A DNA stretch of 64,000 bases, from positions 55,138-119,137 of the forward strand of contig JAEOAD010002765.1 in the NCBI GenBank assembly GCA_036365145.1, in the 5' to 3' direction. Every line of letters begins with the position of its first letter. Position 1 is the first letter of the stretch. The DNA comes from Orientallactaga sibirica. Taxonomy: Eukaryota; Chordata; Mammalia; Rodentia; Dipodidae. This document shows positions 34,950 to 47,059 of this stretch, piece by piece. The position numbers and the translations under genes were made by a program. The notes beneath the pieces are model-generated. The model did not search any database, was not told the DNA's origin, and saw only the letters and a list, made by a program, of their open reading frames with translations.

Positions 34950-35105
34950 CTTGAGCATGGTGGCACTCAAATATTTCATCCACGCAACACTGGGCAGGCA
35001 GAGGTATGTGTCGTGGCCATGAGTTCAAGGCCATCCTGAGATGCCACCGTGATTTCTGGGTCAGCCTGGGCTAGATCCAGACCCTACCCCGAAAACCCAA
35101 AAAAA
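34950..35105 (+). mobile_element. B1-like SINE, diverged
   Basis: 'acttgagcatggtggcactc' through 'agaccctaccccgaaaaccc'. More diverged than most copies here. Confidence 0.8.
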
Positions 35106-35435
35106 AATTTATATGTATTTATGTATATAAATTTACATATAACCTTAATCCTCATCCTATTATGACATATACATAAAATACATATTCACATATAAGTATA
35201 TATATATATTTGTATATGTATATATATAGTATATATGATATATAACACATAAAACAATATATTGTACATAAAATATATGTAAACATATATCATATATACC
35301 TATGTATATAATATATGTAAAAGTTTAAATATATATTCATATATACATTTACATATTTACATATAAGTTGATATATGAATTTAAATATACACATATATAT
35401 TATGTGTAATACATAATATATAATACATCAAATAA

Positions 35436-35490
<55 letters not shown>
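35106..35490. repeat. AT-rich block with (AT)n
   Basis: Almost pure A/T with many 'atatat' palindromes, ending in a (AT)n run of ~45 bp at 35,444-35,488. It could extrude cruciforms. No gene. Confidence 0.9.
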
Positions 35491-35564
35491 AATCACTAAA
35501 CACCTCCTCCTGCTGTTGCTACATAATACCATACTTACGGTAGATTAGATGTTACATTTATTTC

Positions 35565-35882
35565 TTTGGTTTTCCTTCTTTTTTTTTTTTTAGAGGTAGG
35601 GTCTTGCTGTAGCCCAGGCTGAGCTGGAATTCACTCTGTCATCTCAGGCTGGCCTCGAACTCGCAGCCACAACCCTCCTCCCTCTCTACCTCCCTCCCCA
35701 GTGCTGCTGGGATGAAAGGCGTGAGCATCACTCTAAATACATTTTATTTATTTTATTATGATGATTTTATTATTTTTTATTATTTATAGGAGAGACAGAA
35801 GGAGTCAGAGAGAGAGAAAATGGGGCCACCAGAGTTTCCAGCTGCTGCAGACGGATTCCAGACACATGCCCCCCCTTGTGTA

Positions 35883-35953
<71 letters not shown>

Positions 35954-35960
35954 TCACATG
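35565..35960 (-). mobile_element. B1-like SINE and tRNA-derived SINE, minus strand, with (TC)n
   Basis: B1-like at 35,580-35,740 ('agaggtagggtcttgctgta' onward), tRNA-derived at 35,745-35,885 ('gttatt...ggagagacagaagg' body ending 'cccccttgtgt'). The head of the latter is replaced by (TC)n at 35,887-35,956. Confidence 0.8.
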
Positions 35961-36044
35961 TTTGGGGCTTACAACTTGACTGGAGATTTGCGAGAATGGG
36001 TTCCTGTGATCATGGTCATGGAAACTCTCTATGGTGTAAATAGG

Positions 36045-36606
36045 GTCAACGGGTCAGGAGAGAAGTTAAGGCGTTGGACTGCAAAGCCATAGGAAACAGG
36101 TTTGATTCCCCAGGACCCACGTTACTAGCTGCACAAGGGAGTGCATGCATCTGGTGTTCATTTGCAGTGGCTGGAGGTCTGGTGTGTTCATTCTCTCTCC
36201 CTCTCTTTCCCTCTTTCTCTGTCAAATAAATAAATGATAGTAAAAAAATTTTTTAAGGGTTGTGCCTGGTGGGGCACGCCTTTAATCCCAGGACTTGCGA
36301 GACAGGTAGGAGGATCACCATGAGTTTGAGGTCACCCTGAGACTACAGAGTGAATTCCAGGTCAGCCTGAGCTACAGTGAGACCCTACCTCGAAAAACAA
36401 CAACAACAACAAAAGGATGGTATCTGTCACTTACTGTTCTAAGACACTAGAAAGGGTTAATTCTGAGATTCGTAATCTCAGCAGTTGTTCCCACTATTTC
36501 TGAAAACATATTGAGAATAAGTCCATCCCAGAACAAAGGGAAGAAAACTGTGTATGTCGTGACTTCAGCCTGGAATGGGCCTGGTAGTTTGGATTTAAAA
36601 ATAATT

Positions 36607-36657
<51 letters not shown>

Positions 36658-36995
36658 TGAGAGAGACACAGAGAGTGAGAGAGGAAGAGAATGGGTGCCC
36701 CAGGGCCTGCAGCCATTGCAACAAACTCCAGATGAATGCGCCTCCTTGTGCATCTGGCTTACATGGGTCCTGGGGAATTAAACCGGGGTCCTTTAGCTTT
36801 GCAGGCATACGCCTTAACCACTAGCCATCCCAACAGCTCCCCGTCTTTTTTTTTGAGGTAGTGTCTTGCTCTATCCCAGGCTGACCTGGAAGTCACTATG
36901 TAGTCTCAGGGTGGCCTTGAACTCACAGTGATCCTCCTATGTCTGCCTCCCGAGTGCTGGGATTTAAAGGAGTGCAACACCATGCCCAGCTTAGT
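36045..36995. mobile_element. Four SINEs in copy A
   Basis: tRNA-derived plus (36,045-36,250), B1-like plus (36,255-36,410), then after ~190 bp of unique sequence a tRNA-derived minus element (36,600-36,842, with a (TTTA)n tail) and a B1-like minus element (36,850-36,995). Each has a counterpart in copy B. Confidence 0.87.
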
Positions 36996-37251
36996 TTGGG
37001 AATTTCACTAAGTACCTCAATAGTATGCTGCCACGTAAGTGAGACCAAAGGTGGATTAAAGGTGAAAAAACGCGATAGTGGCTATAAACGTAATATCCTG
37101 CTGCCTTCTGGGATCCACAAACCGATCCACCAATGCAGACTGTGGTTGAAAGTCTGTTTGTCCTGGACAGAGGCAGTGAGATCCAAGGACTACCAAAATT
37201 GATCAACAATTCCAGAAAAGATACCTGAACCCTATCAAAAGATGAGCCAAA

Positions 37252-37400
37252 AGCCTGGCATGGTGGCGCACACCTTTCATCCCAGCACTCAGGAGCTAGA
37301 TATAGGAGGATCGCTGTGAGTTTAAGACCACCCTGAGGCTACATAGTGAATTCCAGGACAGCCTGAGCTAAGGCAAGACCCTACCTGGAAAAACCAACAT
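37252..37400 (+). mobile_element. B1-like SINE in copy A
   Basis: 'gcctggcatggtggcgcaca' to 'gaccctacctgg'; counterpart at 52,332-52,470. Confidence 0.87.
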
Positions 37401-37611
37401 AGGACCCAGGTGGAGCACATAGGAATTGATGAGATGAGCCACAGTGCTGCTAGCTTGCAGGGAGCATTTGAAAACCTGCACCAGTGCGATGGGGAGATAC
37501 ACAAAACGTGTTGAAGCAGGTTTCAAGGGCTGCTAAAAACTCACTATTAGAACAGACTTAACACACAGCCACCGATGCCCAGGGAATTGTGTGGAAGAGA
37601 AGGGGGAAGAG

Positions 37612-37617
37612 TCAGAG
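37612..37617. other. Empty ERV-3 integration site
   Basis: 'tcagag' occurs once here within 'gaagagtcagagggtgtg'. In copy B the same hexamer flanks ERV-3 on both sides (52,689-52,694 and 58,555-58,560). This is the unoccupied paralogous target. Confidence 0.93.
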
Positions 37618-37825
37618 GGTGTGCAGCAATATGCAGAGGCCTTGACTCCCCCCACTGACAGACTGCTGCTCCCACACTCATACCCCTTAACCCATGGTGA
37701 ATACCCACCGTGCCACAGGGATAGACCCTCCGTGGGATGGTGGCAGGCATAGGGAAATGATGGTGCCAACATAGGATGTGTCTTTACAAAATTTTTACTG
37801 AAATCCAATAAAGAAATACTAAATA

Positions 37826-38970
37826 AGCTGGGCATGGTGGCGCTCGCCTTGAATCCCAGCACTCGGGAGGCAGAGGTGGGAGGATTGCCATGAGTTTGAG
37901 GCCACCCTGAGACTACATAGTAAATTCCAGGTGAGCCCCTACCTTAAAAAACCAAAAAATTAAATTAAATTAATAAAATGTAAATGAAATTTCCACTGTG
38001 ATTGGGGTTCACTCTATGGATAGGAATCCCCTGATCCCATGTCAGCGTTGACAAATAAACACTACTGCTCCACGTCAGTGTTGGAGTCCTGCCTCTCTGT
38101 CAAGCACCCTGCACAGACATCCCTGTGTACTTCAGGAAAGTTGATTGATTCTCATCTTCAGTGACAGTGATGATCCAGTAATGTAAATGAACGCAAATCT
38201 CCTCTAACATTTTTAATTTTATTTATTTATTTATTTATTCATTAGAGACAGAGAGACAGAAAGAGAGTGGGGGAGTGAGAATGGGTGGGCCAGAGCCTCT
38301 AGCCTCTGCATACAAACTCCAGAAGTGTTCGCCACCTTGTGCATGTGGCTTATGTGGAGAATCTAACCAGGGTCCTTAGGTTTCACAGGCAAACGACTTA
38401 ACTGCTAAGCCATCCCTCCAGCCTTTTTTTGGGGGGGGGTTCAAGGTAGAGTCTTGCTCTAGCCCAGGCTGCCCTGGAATTCACTCTTTTCTCAGGCTGG
38501 CCCTGAACTCACAGTGATCCTCCCACCTCAGCTTCCTGAATGCTGGGATTCAAGGTGTGTGCCACCTTACAGGGACTCCTTTAACAATTTTTTTGTTTGT
38601 TTGTTTGTTTGTTTTGAAGCAGGGTCTCACTCTATTCCAGCTGACTTTGAACTCCTGGTGATCTTCCTCCCTCAGCCTTACATACATTGTCGCAGTTGGG
38701 GTGTGTTATTCCTATGGAAACACACCCCGCATAGCCCGTTCTCCTGTATTTCAGGCACACCAGTTACTGCAGGCTTTAAACCTCTTCTTCTTTTATTAAG
38801 TTTTTTTCATTTATTTACGTTTATTTTTTTTTCGAGGTAGGGTCTCACTGTGGACCAGGCTGACCTGGAATCCACTCTAGTCTCAGGGTGGCCTCGAACT
38901 CACAGCGATTCTTCTACCTTTGCCTCCCGAGTGCTGGGATTCAAGGCGTGCTCCACCACACCCAGCAGGC
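37826..38970. mobile_element. SINE cluster in copy A
   Basis: B1-like plus (37,826-37,960), tRNA-derived minus (38,213-38,425), B1-like minus (38,430-38,580), partial B1-like minus (38,600-38,690, after (TTTG)n) and B1-like minus (38,825-38,970). The same order is seen in copy B at 58,765-59,925. Unique sequence lies at 37,965-38,210. Confidence 0.85.
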
Positions 38971-39384
38971 TTTAAACTTGTAACTGATGGGGTGATATTT
39001 GAGATATTGTTTCATTTCAAAATAAGATTCAGTCTAGCACCTGATCCTGATTAAGCAGTGTATTTCCAGCCAATCAATCTGACAATTCATCTGTAAAACG
39101 AAGTTTCTCTCACCTAGTGCGAAGGCAAGGTCCAGCTGAATGCAGATACCAGCAAGATCCAGGGACTCTCAGTGTGAAAACAATAACGAGGTCCCCGGAA
39201 AGCACCTGAAGCAGGCTCTCACTCTCTCTCCCCATTAGGAATACCTGCAACCTTTCCATGTTATCTGTGATCTGATCTGTGATATGATCAAGAGTGATGA
39301 TCATAACTATATCAATGGAGCTGGGAAAACATTTGGTTGAGGGTGGGTGAGGGTCACAACTGTAAAAAGCATAAGAAGCAGGGC

Positions 39385-39528
39385 TGGAGGAATGTCATAG
39401 TAGTTAAAGCCTTTGCCTGCAAAGCCAAACGATCCAGGTTTGCTTCCCCAGGACCCATGTTAGCCAGCTGCACAAGGGGGCACATGTATCTGGATTTTGT
39501 TTACAGTGGCTGGAGGCCCTTGCAGGCC

Positions 39529-39581
<53 letters not shown>

Positions 39582-40036
39582 TTTGGCTCTCTCCCTCTTT
39601 CTCTGTCAAATGAATAAATAAATAAAATAACTGTAAGAATCATTGCTCTAGATCATAAACGAAGGTAGCCTGTTGCTGTGTGTGTCACGCAGCAAGTTTG
39701 ATAAATGAATTATGCCCCTGGCAATCCCTAGGCTTTGCATGGAAGGAGGAACTGGCAGCAGGCTTTTGGGGTCCCCCATCTTAGTGAAGTGTTGCCTGGG
39801 GAATAATGCATGAAGCACACACTATGTTGTGCCCAAGAAAGCCTTATTGTGTGAGCTTTAAAAACAAAAGCAAAAAACTTTTGGGGATGGAGAGATGTCT
39901 TAGTGGTTAATCGCTTGTCTGTGAAGCCTAAGGGCCCCAGTTCGAGACTCAATTCCCCAGTACCCATATAAGCCAGTTATACAAAGTGGTGCATGCATCT
40001 GGAGTTCATTTTCAGTGACTGGAGGCCCTGGTACAC

Positions 40037-40086
<50 letters not shown>

Positions 40087-40325
40087 GTTGCTAATAAATA
40101 AATATTTTTAAAAAACTTTTCATTTTCTTTTTTTAAATTTTACTTATTTATGCATTTGAGAGAGAGTGGCAGATGGACATTCCAGGCACTCTAACCACTG
40201 GAAAAGAACTCCAGATGCATGAGCCCCCTTGTGCAGCTGGCTTACATGAGTCCTGAGGAAATGAACCTGGATCCTTTGGCTTTGCAGACAAACACCTTAA
40301 CCACAAAGCCATTTTTCCAGCCCTT
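39385..40325. mobile_element. Three tRNA-derived SINEs
   Basis: Plus (39,385-39,632, with (TC)n 39,533-39,580), plus (39,885-40,115, '...gagatgtcttagtggttaat', with (TC)n 40,041-40,083), then minus (40,130-40,325, ending 'agccatttttccagccc'). The first lies in copy A. About 200 bp of the duplication's unique sequence separates the first two. Confidence 0.87.
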
Positions 40326-40469
40326 GTGAGCCTTTTTTGTGTGCGTGTGTCCCATAGGTCGTACTAGCTACCACTGTATATGAGGATGATGGGGAAATCT
40401 TTTCCAGCTGGGCCTGAAACTTAGCACTGTATGTCAGGTGGTTTTTATGTCTGATCTTTCTTTCTTCTG

Positions 40470-40790
40470 TTTTTTTTTAAATATTTTTTATTTATTTTAA
40501 TTTTACATTCATGTTGGTGCCTTCGGTAGCCTCCTCCCTGTCCTCTCCCCTCTGAAGGGACCCTCCTCATTGGGGAATGTGGGTCATGCACTATGGGGGT
40601 AGCCAACAGTTACATAAAAAGGCAGTGTCTCTGTGCATAATGTCCCAACTTGTGGCTCTAACATTCTTTTTTGCCCCCTCTTCCATGTATTTCTCTGCAG
40701 CTCTGATCTTTCTGGCCTCCAGGTAAAGCAGGGTGCACACTCATCAGTTCCAGAAAGTTATTGCTCTTCTTCTTCATCCTCCCTCTGACC
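40470..40790 (-). mobile_element. Probable L1 3'-end fragment
   Basis: After a T-run, the sequence contains 'tcctcattggggaatgtggg', 'ataatgtcccaacttgtggc' and 'ctctaacattctt'. This matches what I recall of rodent L1 3'-UTR sequence read in reverse. No ORF2 remains. Confidence 0.5.
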
Positions 40791-41459
40791 CCCCAGATTG
40801 AGAGCTGAGGATAGAGCTGCCAGGCATTGGGAGTCTGGGCCTGTGAAGGAAGAGGGCTCTGCTCCTAAATGCTGCTCTCATGTGGTAGATTTAGGCCCCT
40901 GTGGTCAGGAAAGGACAGTTGGACAGAGCAGACCTGCTGATCTGCCTGTCCTTTCCCTAGCACAGCTGTAACAAATTACCACCATCCTCGTCTCTTCTAA
41001 TAGAAATGTGCTGCCAGGCGTGGTGGTGCACACCTCTAATCCCAGCACTCAGGAGGCAGAGGCAGGAGGAGAGCCATGAGTTCAAGGCCACCCTGAGGTG
41101 ACACAGTGAATTCCGGGTCAGCCTGGGCTACATTGAGACAGACCATACCTCGAAAACTCAAAAATAAATAAATAAATATGCAAAAAATAAATAAATAAAA
41201 TAAAGAATAGAAATGTGCTCTCTCCTAGCCGTGAGGTCCATGAGTCAGCATTCCCTTGCTATGTCTCGATTTAGTAGGGAGGGCTGTGCTCCAGGCCATG
41301 TTCCCACTGCTGTGTTTTCTCAGCCCATGCCAGCAGAGCCCCAGTGCCCACGGGTCATCTTCCCAGTGTGTTTCTGTGCCTGCATCCTCCTCTTAACTTA
41401 TTAGGCCACAAGGTCATGTGAGTTTTCTTCTGTAACTTTTACAACTTCCATGTATAATG
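40791..41459. other. Mostly unique DNA with one B1-like SINE
   Basis: A B1-like SINE (41,013-41,205, plus) has a perfect 14-bp target-site duplication 'aatagaaatgtgct' (40,999-41,012 and 41,206-41,219). The flanks show no gene, although 'gctgtaacaaattaccacc' near 40,965 resembles the start of an old mammalian interspersed repeat. Confidence 0.75.
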
Positions 41460-42470
41460 TTTTTAAAAAATTATTTCATTTATTTAAGAGAGCGAGAAAG
41501 TAACAAAGAGAGAGAGAGAGAGAGAGAGAGCACGTTCATGCCAGGACCTTCAGCCACTGAAAACTAACTGCAGAAGGATGTGCCATCCTGTGCATCTGGC
41601 TTACATGGTTCCTGGGGAATCGAACCTAGATCCTTTGGCTTTGCAGGCAAGCACCTTAACCACTAAGCCATCCCCCCAGCTCATGTATAACTTTTGATTT
41701 GGGTTTCTATGCGGCTAGGATTTTTAAGTGTGTATTTATTTGTTTACTTATTTATTTATTTATTTGAGAGAGAGGGAGACAGAACAGGTACACCAGGGCC
41801 CCCAGCCACTACAAATGAACTCCAGACACGTGCACCCCCTTGTGCATCTGGCTTATGTGGGTAATGTGAAATTGAACCTGGGTCCTTGGGCTTTGCAGGC
41901 AAGTGTCTTCAAAGCCATCCCTCCACACCTTTTCTTTTGTTTTTCTTTTTTTCCTGAGGGGTGTCACTGTAGTCCAGGCTGACCTTAAATTAACTCTAAT
42001 CTCAGGGTGGCCTTGAACTCATAAAGATCCTCCTACCTCTGCCTCCTGAGTGCTGGGATGCAAGCTGTGTGCCACCACACCCAGCTTATTTAGTATTTTT
42101 CTTTATTGGATTTCAGTAAAAATGTTGTTTTCTTTTACTTATTCATTTATTTATTTGAGAGAGGGAGAGAGCAAGAATGGGCATGCCAGGGCCTCCAGCC
42201 ACTGCAAATAAATGCCAGACGTATGTGCCACCTTGTGCATCTCACTTACTTGGGTCCTTGGGTTTTGCAGGCAAGTGCATTAACCACTAAGCCATTTCTC
42301 CAGCACGGAATATACATTTTGTTTTTTTCGAGGTAGGGTTTCACTCTAGCTCAGGCTGTCCTGGAATTCACTCTGTAATTTCAGGGTGGCCTTGACCTCA
42401 CCGTTATCCTCTTACCCCTGCCTCCCCTGAGTGCTGGGATTAAAGGATTTCAGCACCACGCCCAGCATAA
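41460..42470 (-). mobile_element. Cluster of five minus-strand SINEs
   Basis: tRNA-derived (41,465-41,682, 41,735-41,930 and 42,125-42,305) alternating with B1-like (41,945-42,088 and 42,318-42,468). All read tail-first on this strand. Confidence 0.87.
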
Positions 42471-43285
42471 GGTTTTTATTATTAAATTATTACACTTGTT
42501 GAGGAAAGTACACAAAATAGGAAAGGCACCCACGTGGCTGGAGAGTCCACCATGGAGGGCCTGGCAAAAAACTGCAGAAAGAGAAGAGAAAATTCAAGGA
42601 GTTCCTGTCATGTGAGTGCCCAGTGCCTCTCCATCTCCTCGCTATACTTCACAAACGCCACCCACTTTGGTTGGTGGCTACAGGTGAGAAGGGATAGAAA
42701 CGACCTTGTAGGAGACGCTGAGGAAATGTAACCCTTGTGGATGGGTGTGTGGCAGGTGTAGGTGTTCTGAGGTTAAGGCTCCGCCCCCGCACTGGGTGGT
42801 CAAAGGACTGCTTTCTGGCAGTGGCGGGGTTGTGCTTCACAGGTGTTTCCCACTGCTGACCTGGGCTGCAGACACAAGCTCATGAGAGGAGCACAGGTGT
42901 GTTGTGGGGCGAGGGTGAGCCAGGTGGCTTAACTCAGGCATGCAAGGATTTGGAGCCCCACCCTGGTGTTAGAGGGTTCCAGGCCTGGCCATGGCCAAGA
43001 CCCATGCACCTAGTCTTCATGCCACCTCAGCCAGTCAGTGCGTTTTACCTTCTCTCCTTAGAATGAGTTCTGAGAATGTGGACATGCGTAGACAAGCAAA
43101 TGATGCTGCTCCTGGTTTACTATAATGACTTACTCTCAAATGTGAAGGCCAATCCCATACAGGAAACAATATTTCAGTCAGTCAGAGCATAGTACGTGTG
43201 CACTCAAGGTCAAGGCTGATGACAAAGATCCAAGAAGGCCCTATCTGTACAACTATGACACCAGGTTTAAGGAAAAACGCTGGGG
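42471..43285 (+). other. Unique stretch with weak exon-like signals
   Basis: 'gtccaccatggagg' (ATG 42,552) is a strong Kozak context. The frame runs through a splice-donor-like 'caggtgagaa' at 42,681-42,690, and a GC-box-like 'ccgcccccgcac' is near 42,782. The frame gives 'MEGLAKNCRKRRENSRSSC', which I do not recognise, and there is no acceptor or second exon I can pair. Weak evidence for a real exon. Confidence 0.25.
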
Positions 43286-43830
43286 GCTTTTATATTTATT
43301 TATTTGAGGGGGAGAAAGAGGGAGAGAGACAGAGAGAGAGACAGAGAGAGAGAGAGACAGAGAGAGAGAGAGAGAATTGGGCACACCTGGGCTTCCAGCC
43401 ACTGCAAACAAACTCTAGATGCATGGGCATTGGTCCTGGGGAATCAAACCAGGCTCCTTTGCCTTTGCAGGCAAGCACCTTAACCATTAAGCCATGTCTT
43501 CAGCCCAACCCTGGGGGCTTTTAAAAAATTATTTTTATTTATTTATTTATTTATTTGAAAGAGAGAAACAGGCACAGAGAGGGAGAGGGAGATATTGGGT
43601 GCCCCAAGGCCTCCAGCCACTGCAGATGAACTCCAGATGCATGTGCCCCCTTGTGCATCTGACTGGGGGCATTTTAAAAATGATTTTTAAGGTCTGGCAT
43701 GGTGGCACATGCCTTTAATCCCAGCACTTGGGGAGGCAGAGGTAGGAGGATCGTGGTGAGTTAATGGCCTCCCTGAGAATACAGAGTGAATTCCAGGTCA
43801 GCCTGAGCTGGAGTGAAACCCTACATGGAA
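43286..43830. mobile_element. SINE cluster
   Basis: tRNA-derived minus (43,290-43,505, with (GA)n), a partial tRNA-derived minus (43,525-43,665; its head is replaced by a second 'ctgggggcattttaaaaa') and B1-like plus (43,690-43,832). 'ctgggggctttta' repeats at 43,281 and 43,511, probably as the target duplication of the first element. Confidence 0.85.
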
Positions 43831-44214
43831 AAAAAAGATCTTAAAACGTGAAATGGTGCTGAGTGGAGGAAATTGTTTTGCACTGATGGATATTAGGAAG
43901 CAGGAATCCTTGGGCTGCTTAAGAGTTTTCTCAAAGGTCTGCTCAGGTGCAGATATTGTCACCATGCCCAGGTTAGGGTGAATGCCTGATTGACCCCTTC
44001 CCAGATCTATGCCAGTACCAGAAACTAAATTGCCTTGTCTTAGCAACAGATCAGATGGCTAATGCCAAAATGTGACTTATATTGAAAATGTCACTGGCTG
44101 TGGGAACACAGCTGTCTGGAGGCCTTCCACTCAGATGCAGCCGGGATTCTTAATACAGCTGAATGGAATTAGTGAGTCTGCGTTAGGAGAATGGAAAGAT
44201 GATTGAGGAGAGAA
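43831..44214. other. Unique stretch, nothing recognised
   Basis: No repeat family, RNA gene or convincing open frame is seen. Confidence 0.5.
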
Positions 44215-44545
44215 AGGTGTGGGCCTCAGGAGAATGCCCCAAATTCTCCAGCAGAACCCATGTTCACCAGCTGCACAATCAGGTGCATGCATCTGGAGTT
44301 GGTTTGCAGTGCCTGGAGTCCCTGGCGCACCTATTCTCTCTGTCTTTCTCTGCTGAATAAATAAATAGATTAAAAAATAAAAAAACAACTAATCGAAGCC
44401 AGGCATGGTGGTGAACGCCTTTAATCCCAGCACTCAGGAGTCGTAGGTAGGAGGATCACTGTAAGTTTGAGGCCACCCTGAGACTACATAGTGAGTTCCA
44501 GGTCACTTTGAACTAGAGTGAAGCCCTATCTCAAAAAAAAGTAGT
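44215..44545 (+). mobile_element. tRNA-derived SINE fragment and B1-like SINE
   Basis: A 5'-damaged tRNA-derived SINE (about 44,225-44,375) and a B1-like SINE (44,398-44,542, 'agccaggcatggtggtgaac'). Confidence 0.82.
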
Positions 44546-45186
44546 GGAGCAGAACCATGCAGTGATAGATAACCAGGTCTATGGAATTGGTAATGGAGCT
44601 ATTATTGAGCTGGTAACAGGAGGGGGAGGGGCACAGGCACCTTCCCTGGAATTGTAGCCATTCCTCCTTCCTGCCTGCCTGGGCTGCTAAGTACAGGGTG
44701 TGGTCTGTTTTTCCTATCATCCCTGATGGGGTAGACCTTACAGTAATGCAGCTGTTTGGGGGTCACTCACACTGTCCTGTAAATCACACCCCCCTTGTGC
44801 TCTGCAAATCCACCTGGTAAACTGATTGGTTCACCTGCTTGGACTTTGGTGGAATTGTGAGCAGTGACAGCGCTAAGATATGGCTTCACACTGTCCCTCT
44901 CAGCAGGGTTAGTAGTTCCACTCATATTCTAGGGGCCTCAACTCGGGATAAAACCCAGGATTAGTGGCTTCCTCCCAGTGATTGTGTGTGAGAAATTGAA
45001 AGATAAACACAAGTCTGAGAATTCACAGTGTTGATATGTGTGTGCATATTGTCATGTTTTATGTATGTACCCATCTGAGTATGGCAATAGAATGTGGAAG
45101 CTATTTGTATCTGATGAGTGCTTTTGCACCTATGATTTTGCGGCATCCCCAGATTCTTGTCTTAGGAATTTAAAGAAGTGAAATTT
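44546..45186. other. Unique stretch, nothing recognised
   Basis: No SINE, LTR or credible gene. Moderately GC-rich to 44,900, then AT-richer. Confidence 0.5.
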
Positions 45187-45640
45187 AGGGCCTGGAGAGA
45201 TGGCTTGGTGGTTAAGCGCTTGCCTGTGAAGCTTAAGGACCCCGAGTCGAGGCTTGATTCCCGAGGACCCACGTAAGCCAGATGCACAAAGTGTCACATG
45301 CATCTGGAGTTCGTTTGCAGTGGCTGGGTGCCCTGGCACACACATTCTCTCTCTCCCTCTGCCTCTCCCTCTGCCTCTCTCTCTGCCTCTCTCTCTCTCT
45401 CTCTCTCTCTCTGCCTCTCTCTCTCTGCCTCTCTCTCTCTGCCTCTCTCTTTCTCTGCCTGCCCCCCTCTCTCTCTGCCTGCCCCTCTCTCTCTGCCTCT
45501 CTCTGTCTCTGCCTCTCTCTGTCTCTGCCTCTCTCTCTCTCTCTCTGTCTCTCTCTTTCTCTAGCTCTCTCTTTCTCTACCTGCCTCTCTCTCTCTCTCT
45601 GTCCCTCTGAAATAAATAAATAAAAATAAAAAAAATTTAA
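45187..45640 (+). mobile_element. tRNA-derived SINE with expanded TC/TGCC tail
   Basis: A well-preserved head ('ggcctggagagatggcttgg') and body. The pyrimidine tail is expanded to ~265 bp (45,340-45,605) of (TC)n punctuated by 'tgcc' about every 10-20 bp. The long Ser/Leu open frames here are artefacts of the repeat. Confidence 0.93.
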
Positions 45641-46072
45641 AATGAAGTTCAAAGTTCATAAGGTGAGGGTTAGAGAGATTTTATTTGATTGTGAGAAGGA
45701 ACGTGGAGAAAGTATGGAGGGTCCTGCCATATGGAAGGTTTAGGGGGTAAAACCTGTCCTGTGGCCCAAATTGGGATCACGGATGGATTTGGAATGGGGG
45801 CTGAGCTCACCTGCCATGATGCCAAGTTTTGGGGCTGAGTATCCACAATGCCACTACCAAATGTAAGCCTTCCTGGAATCGCAATTCCAGGAAAGGGGTA
45901 CAGGGAGGGCCTCAGGATGTTTATGATCTGGAGAGCTCCTGTAGGCACGAGCTAAGCAGAAGACTTCTCTGGTCTGTAGTAACATGGGGATGCTAGCGCA
46001 GGCTTGAGCACATTCCTGCTTTTCACTTTTGGGGACTCGTTCATCCTAAACTGCCTCAGTAGTCCTAAACTT

Positions 46073-46120
<48 letters not shown>

Positions 46121-46234
46121 TGTTTTGACATAAACATGGATTTGCTTGATTTTTCCAACTGGTGTTAGAAGGGGCAAGGGCATGTTTGAATATTGTTCTC
46201 CCTTCATGTCTCTTCCCATCCCTTAATTATTCTT
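45641..46234. other. Unique stretch with (TTG)n
   Basis: Contains a (TTG)n microsatellite at 46,073-46,120. Nothing else is recognised. Confidence 0.7.
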
Positions 46235-46420
46235 ATTTTGTTGTGGGTTGTTTGGTTTTGAGTTAGGGTCTTATTCTAGCCCAGGCTGACCTGGCACTCA
46301 CTCTGTAGTACCAGGATGGTCTCAAACTCACAGCCATCCTCTTACCTGTGCCCTCCCTATTGCTGGGATTAAAGGTGTGTGCCACCATATCCTGGCCCCT
46401 TTAGTTACTTTTTTTGAGGC

Positions 46421-46453
<33 letters not shown>

Positions 46454-46810
46454 ATAGGCATGACATCCAGGTATGGTAGCACATGCTTTTAATTCCAGCA
46501 CTTGGGAGGCATAGTAGGAGGATCGCCATGAGTGCAAGGCCACCCTGAGATGACATAGTGAATTCCAGGTCAGCCTGAGCTAGAGTGAGACCCTACCTTG
46601 AAAAACCAAACAAACAAAAAATGGCTGCACCAGTAGCCTCTCAGCCGCTGTGAATTAACTCCAGATGTGTGCACCCCCTTGTGGACAAGTGTGGTATTGC
46701 ACCCTTGAATCACTTTACGTCTGGCTAAACGTGGGACCTACAGAATCAAACAGGTGTTCTTAGGCTTAGCAGGCAGATGCCTTAACCACCAAGCCGTCTC
46801 TCCAGCCCCC
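46235..46810. mobile_element. Nested SINEs
   Basis: B1-like minus (46,255-46,400), then a minus tRNA-derived SINE (tail 46,415-46,460, body 46,615-46,810) into which a plus B1-like SINE (46,465-46,610) has inserted. Confidence 0.83.
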
Positions 46811-47059
46811 CTTCAGTTATTCTTAAAGGCAGTATTATGGGAATTAGCTTGCCATAGCAGGAAGAATGAATGTTGGGGACCCACCCCGATCAACTACATG
46901 TTGCTGTCTGCTTGCAATGAAAGCCATGTGTTTGCAGCACCTCCCTCCCTCCTGCTGTGCAGAGCATCAGAGCTTTCCATGAGGGGCTTGATCCTGTAAG
47001 CATTCATATCTCCCCAGACACCTTCTCAAGCCACTGGCTTTCCTAGTGTGATATGTATT

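Larger units (their letters stand above)
36040..39862 (+). repeat. Segmental duplication copy A (pairs with copy B)
   Basis: Colinear and same orientation as 51,087-60,893. Shared unique markers include 'ccatcccagaacaaaggg' (36,520 and 51,486), 'tggttgaaagtctgtttgtc' (37,143 and 52,218), 'cagcgttgacaaataa' (38,041 and 58,990) and 'acactatgttgtgcccaag' (39,818 and 60,853). Copy A lacks ERV-3 and the B1-like element at 51,574. Homology stops at 'gtgtgagctttaaaaac' / 'gtgtgagcttttttttg'. Confidence 0.92.

Noticed and set aside
34562..35034. Poly-Tyr/Thr open frames on the minus strand
   Set aside because: They are direct translations of AAT/AGT trinucleotide repeats.
45254..45652. Long Ser/Leu-rich and Arg/Glu-rich open frames (also near 50,200-50,630, 60,284-60,676 and 26,000-26,490)
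   Set aside because: They are translations of (TC)n or (CA)n SINE tails and microsatellites; no coding evidence.
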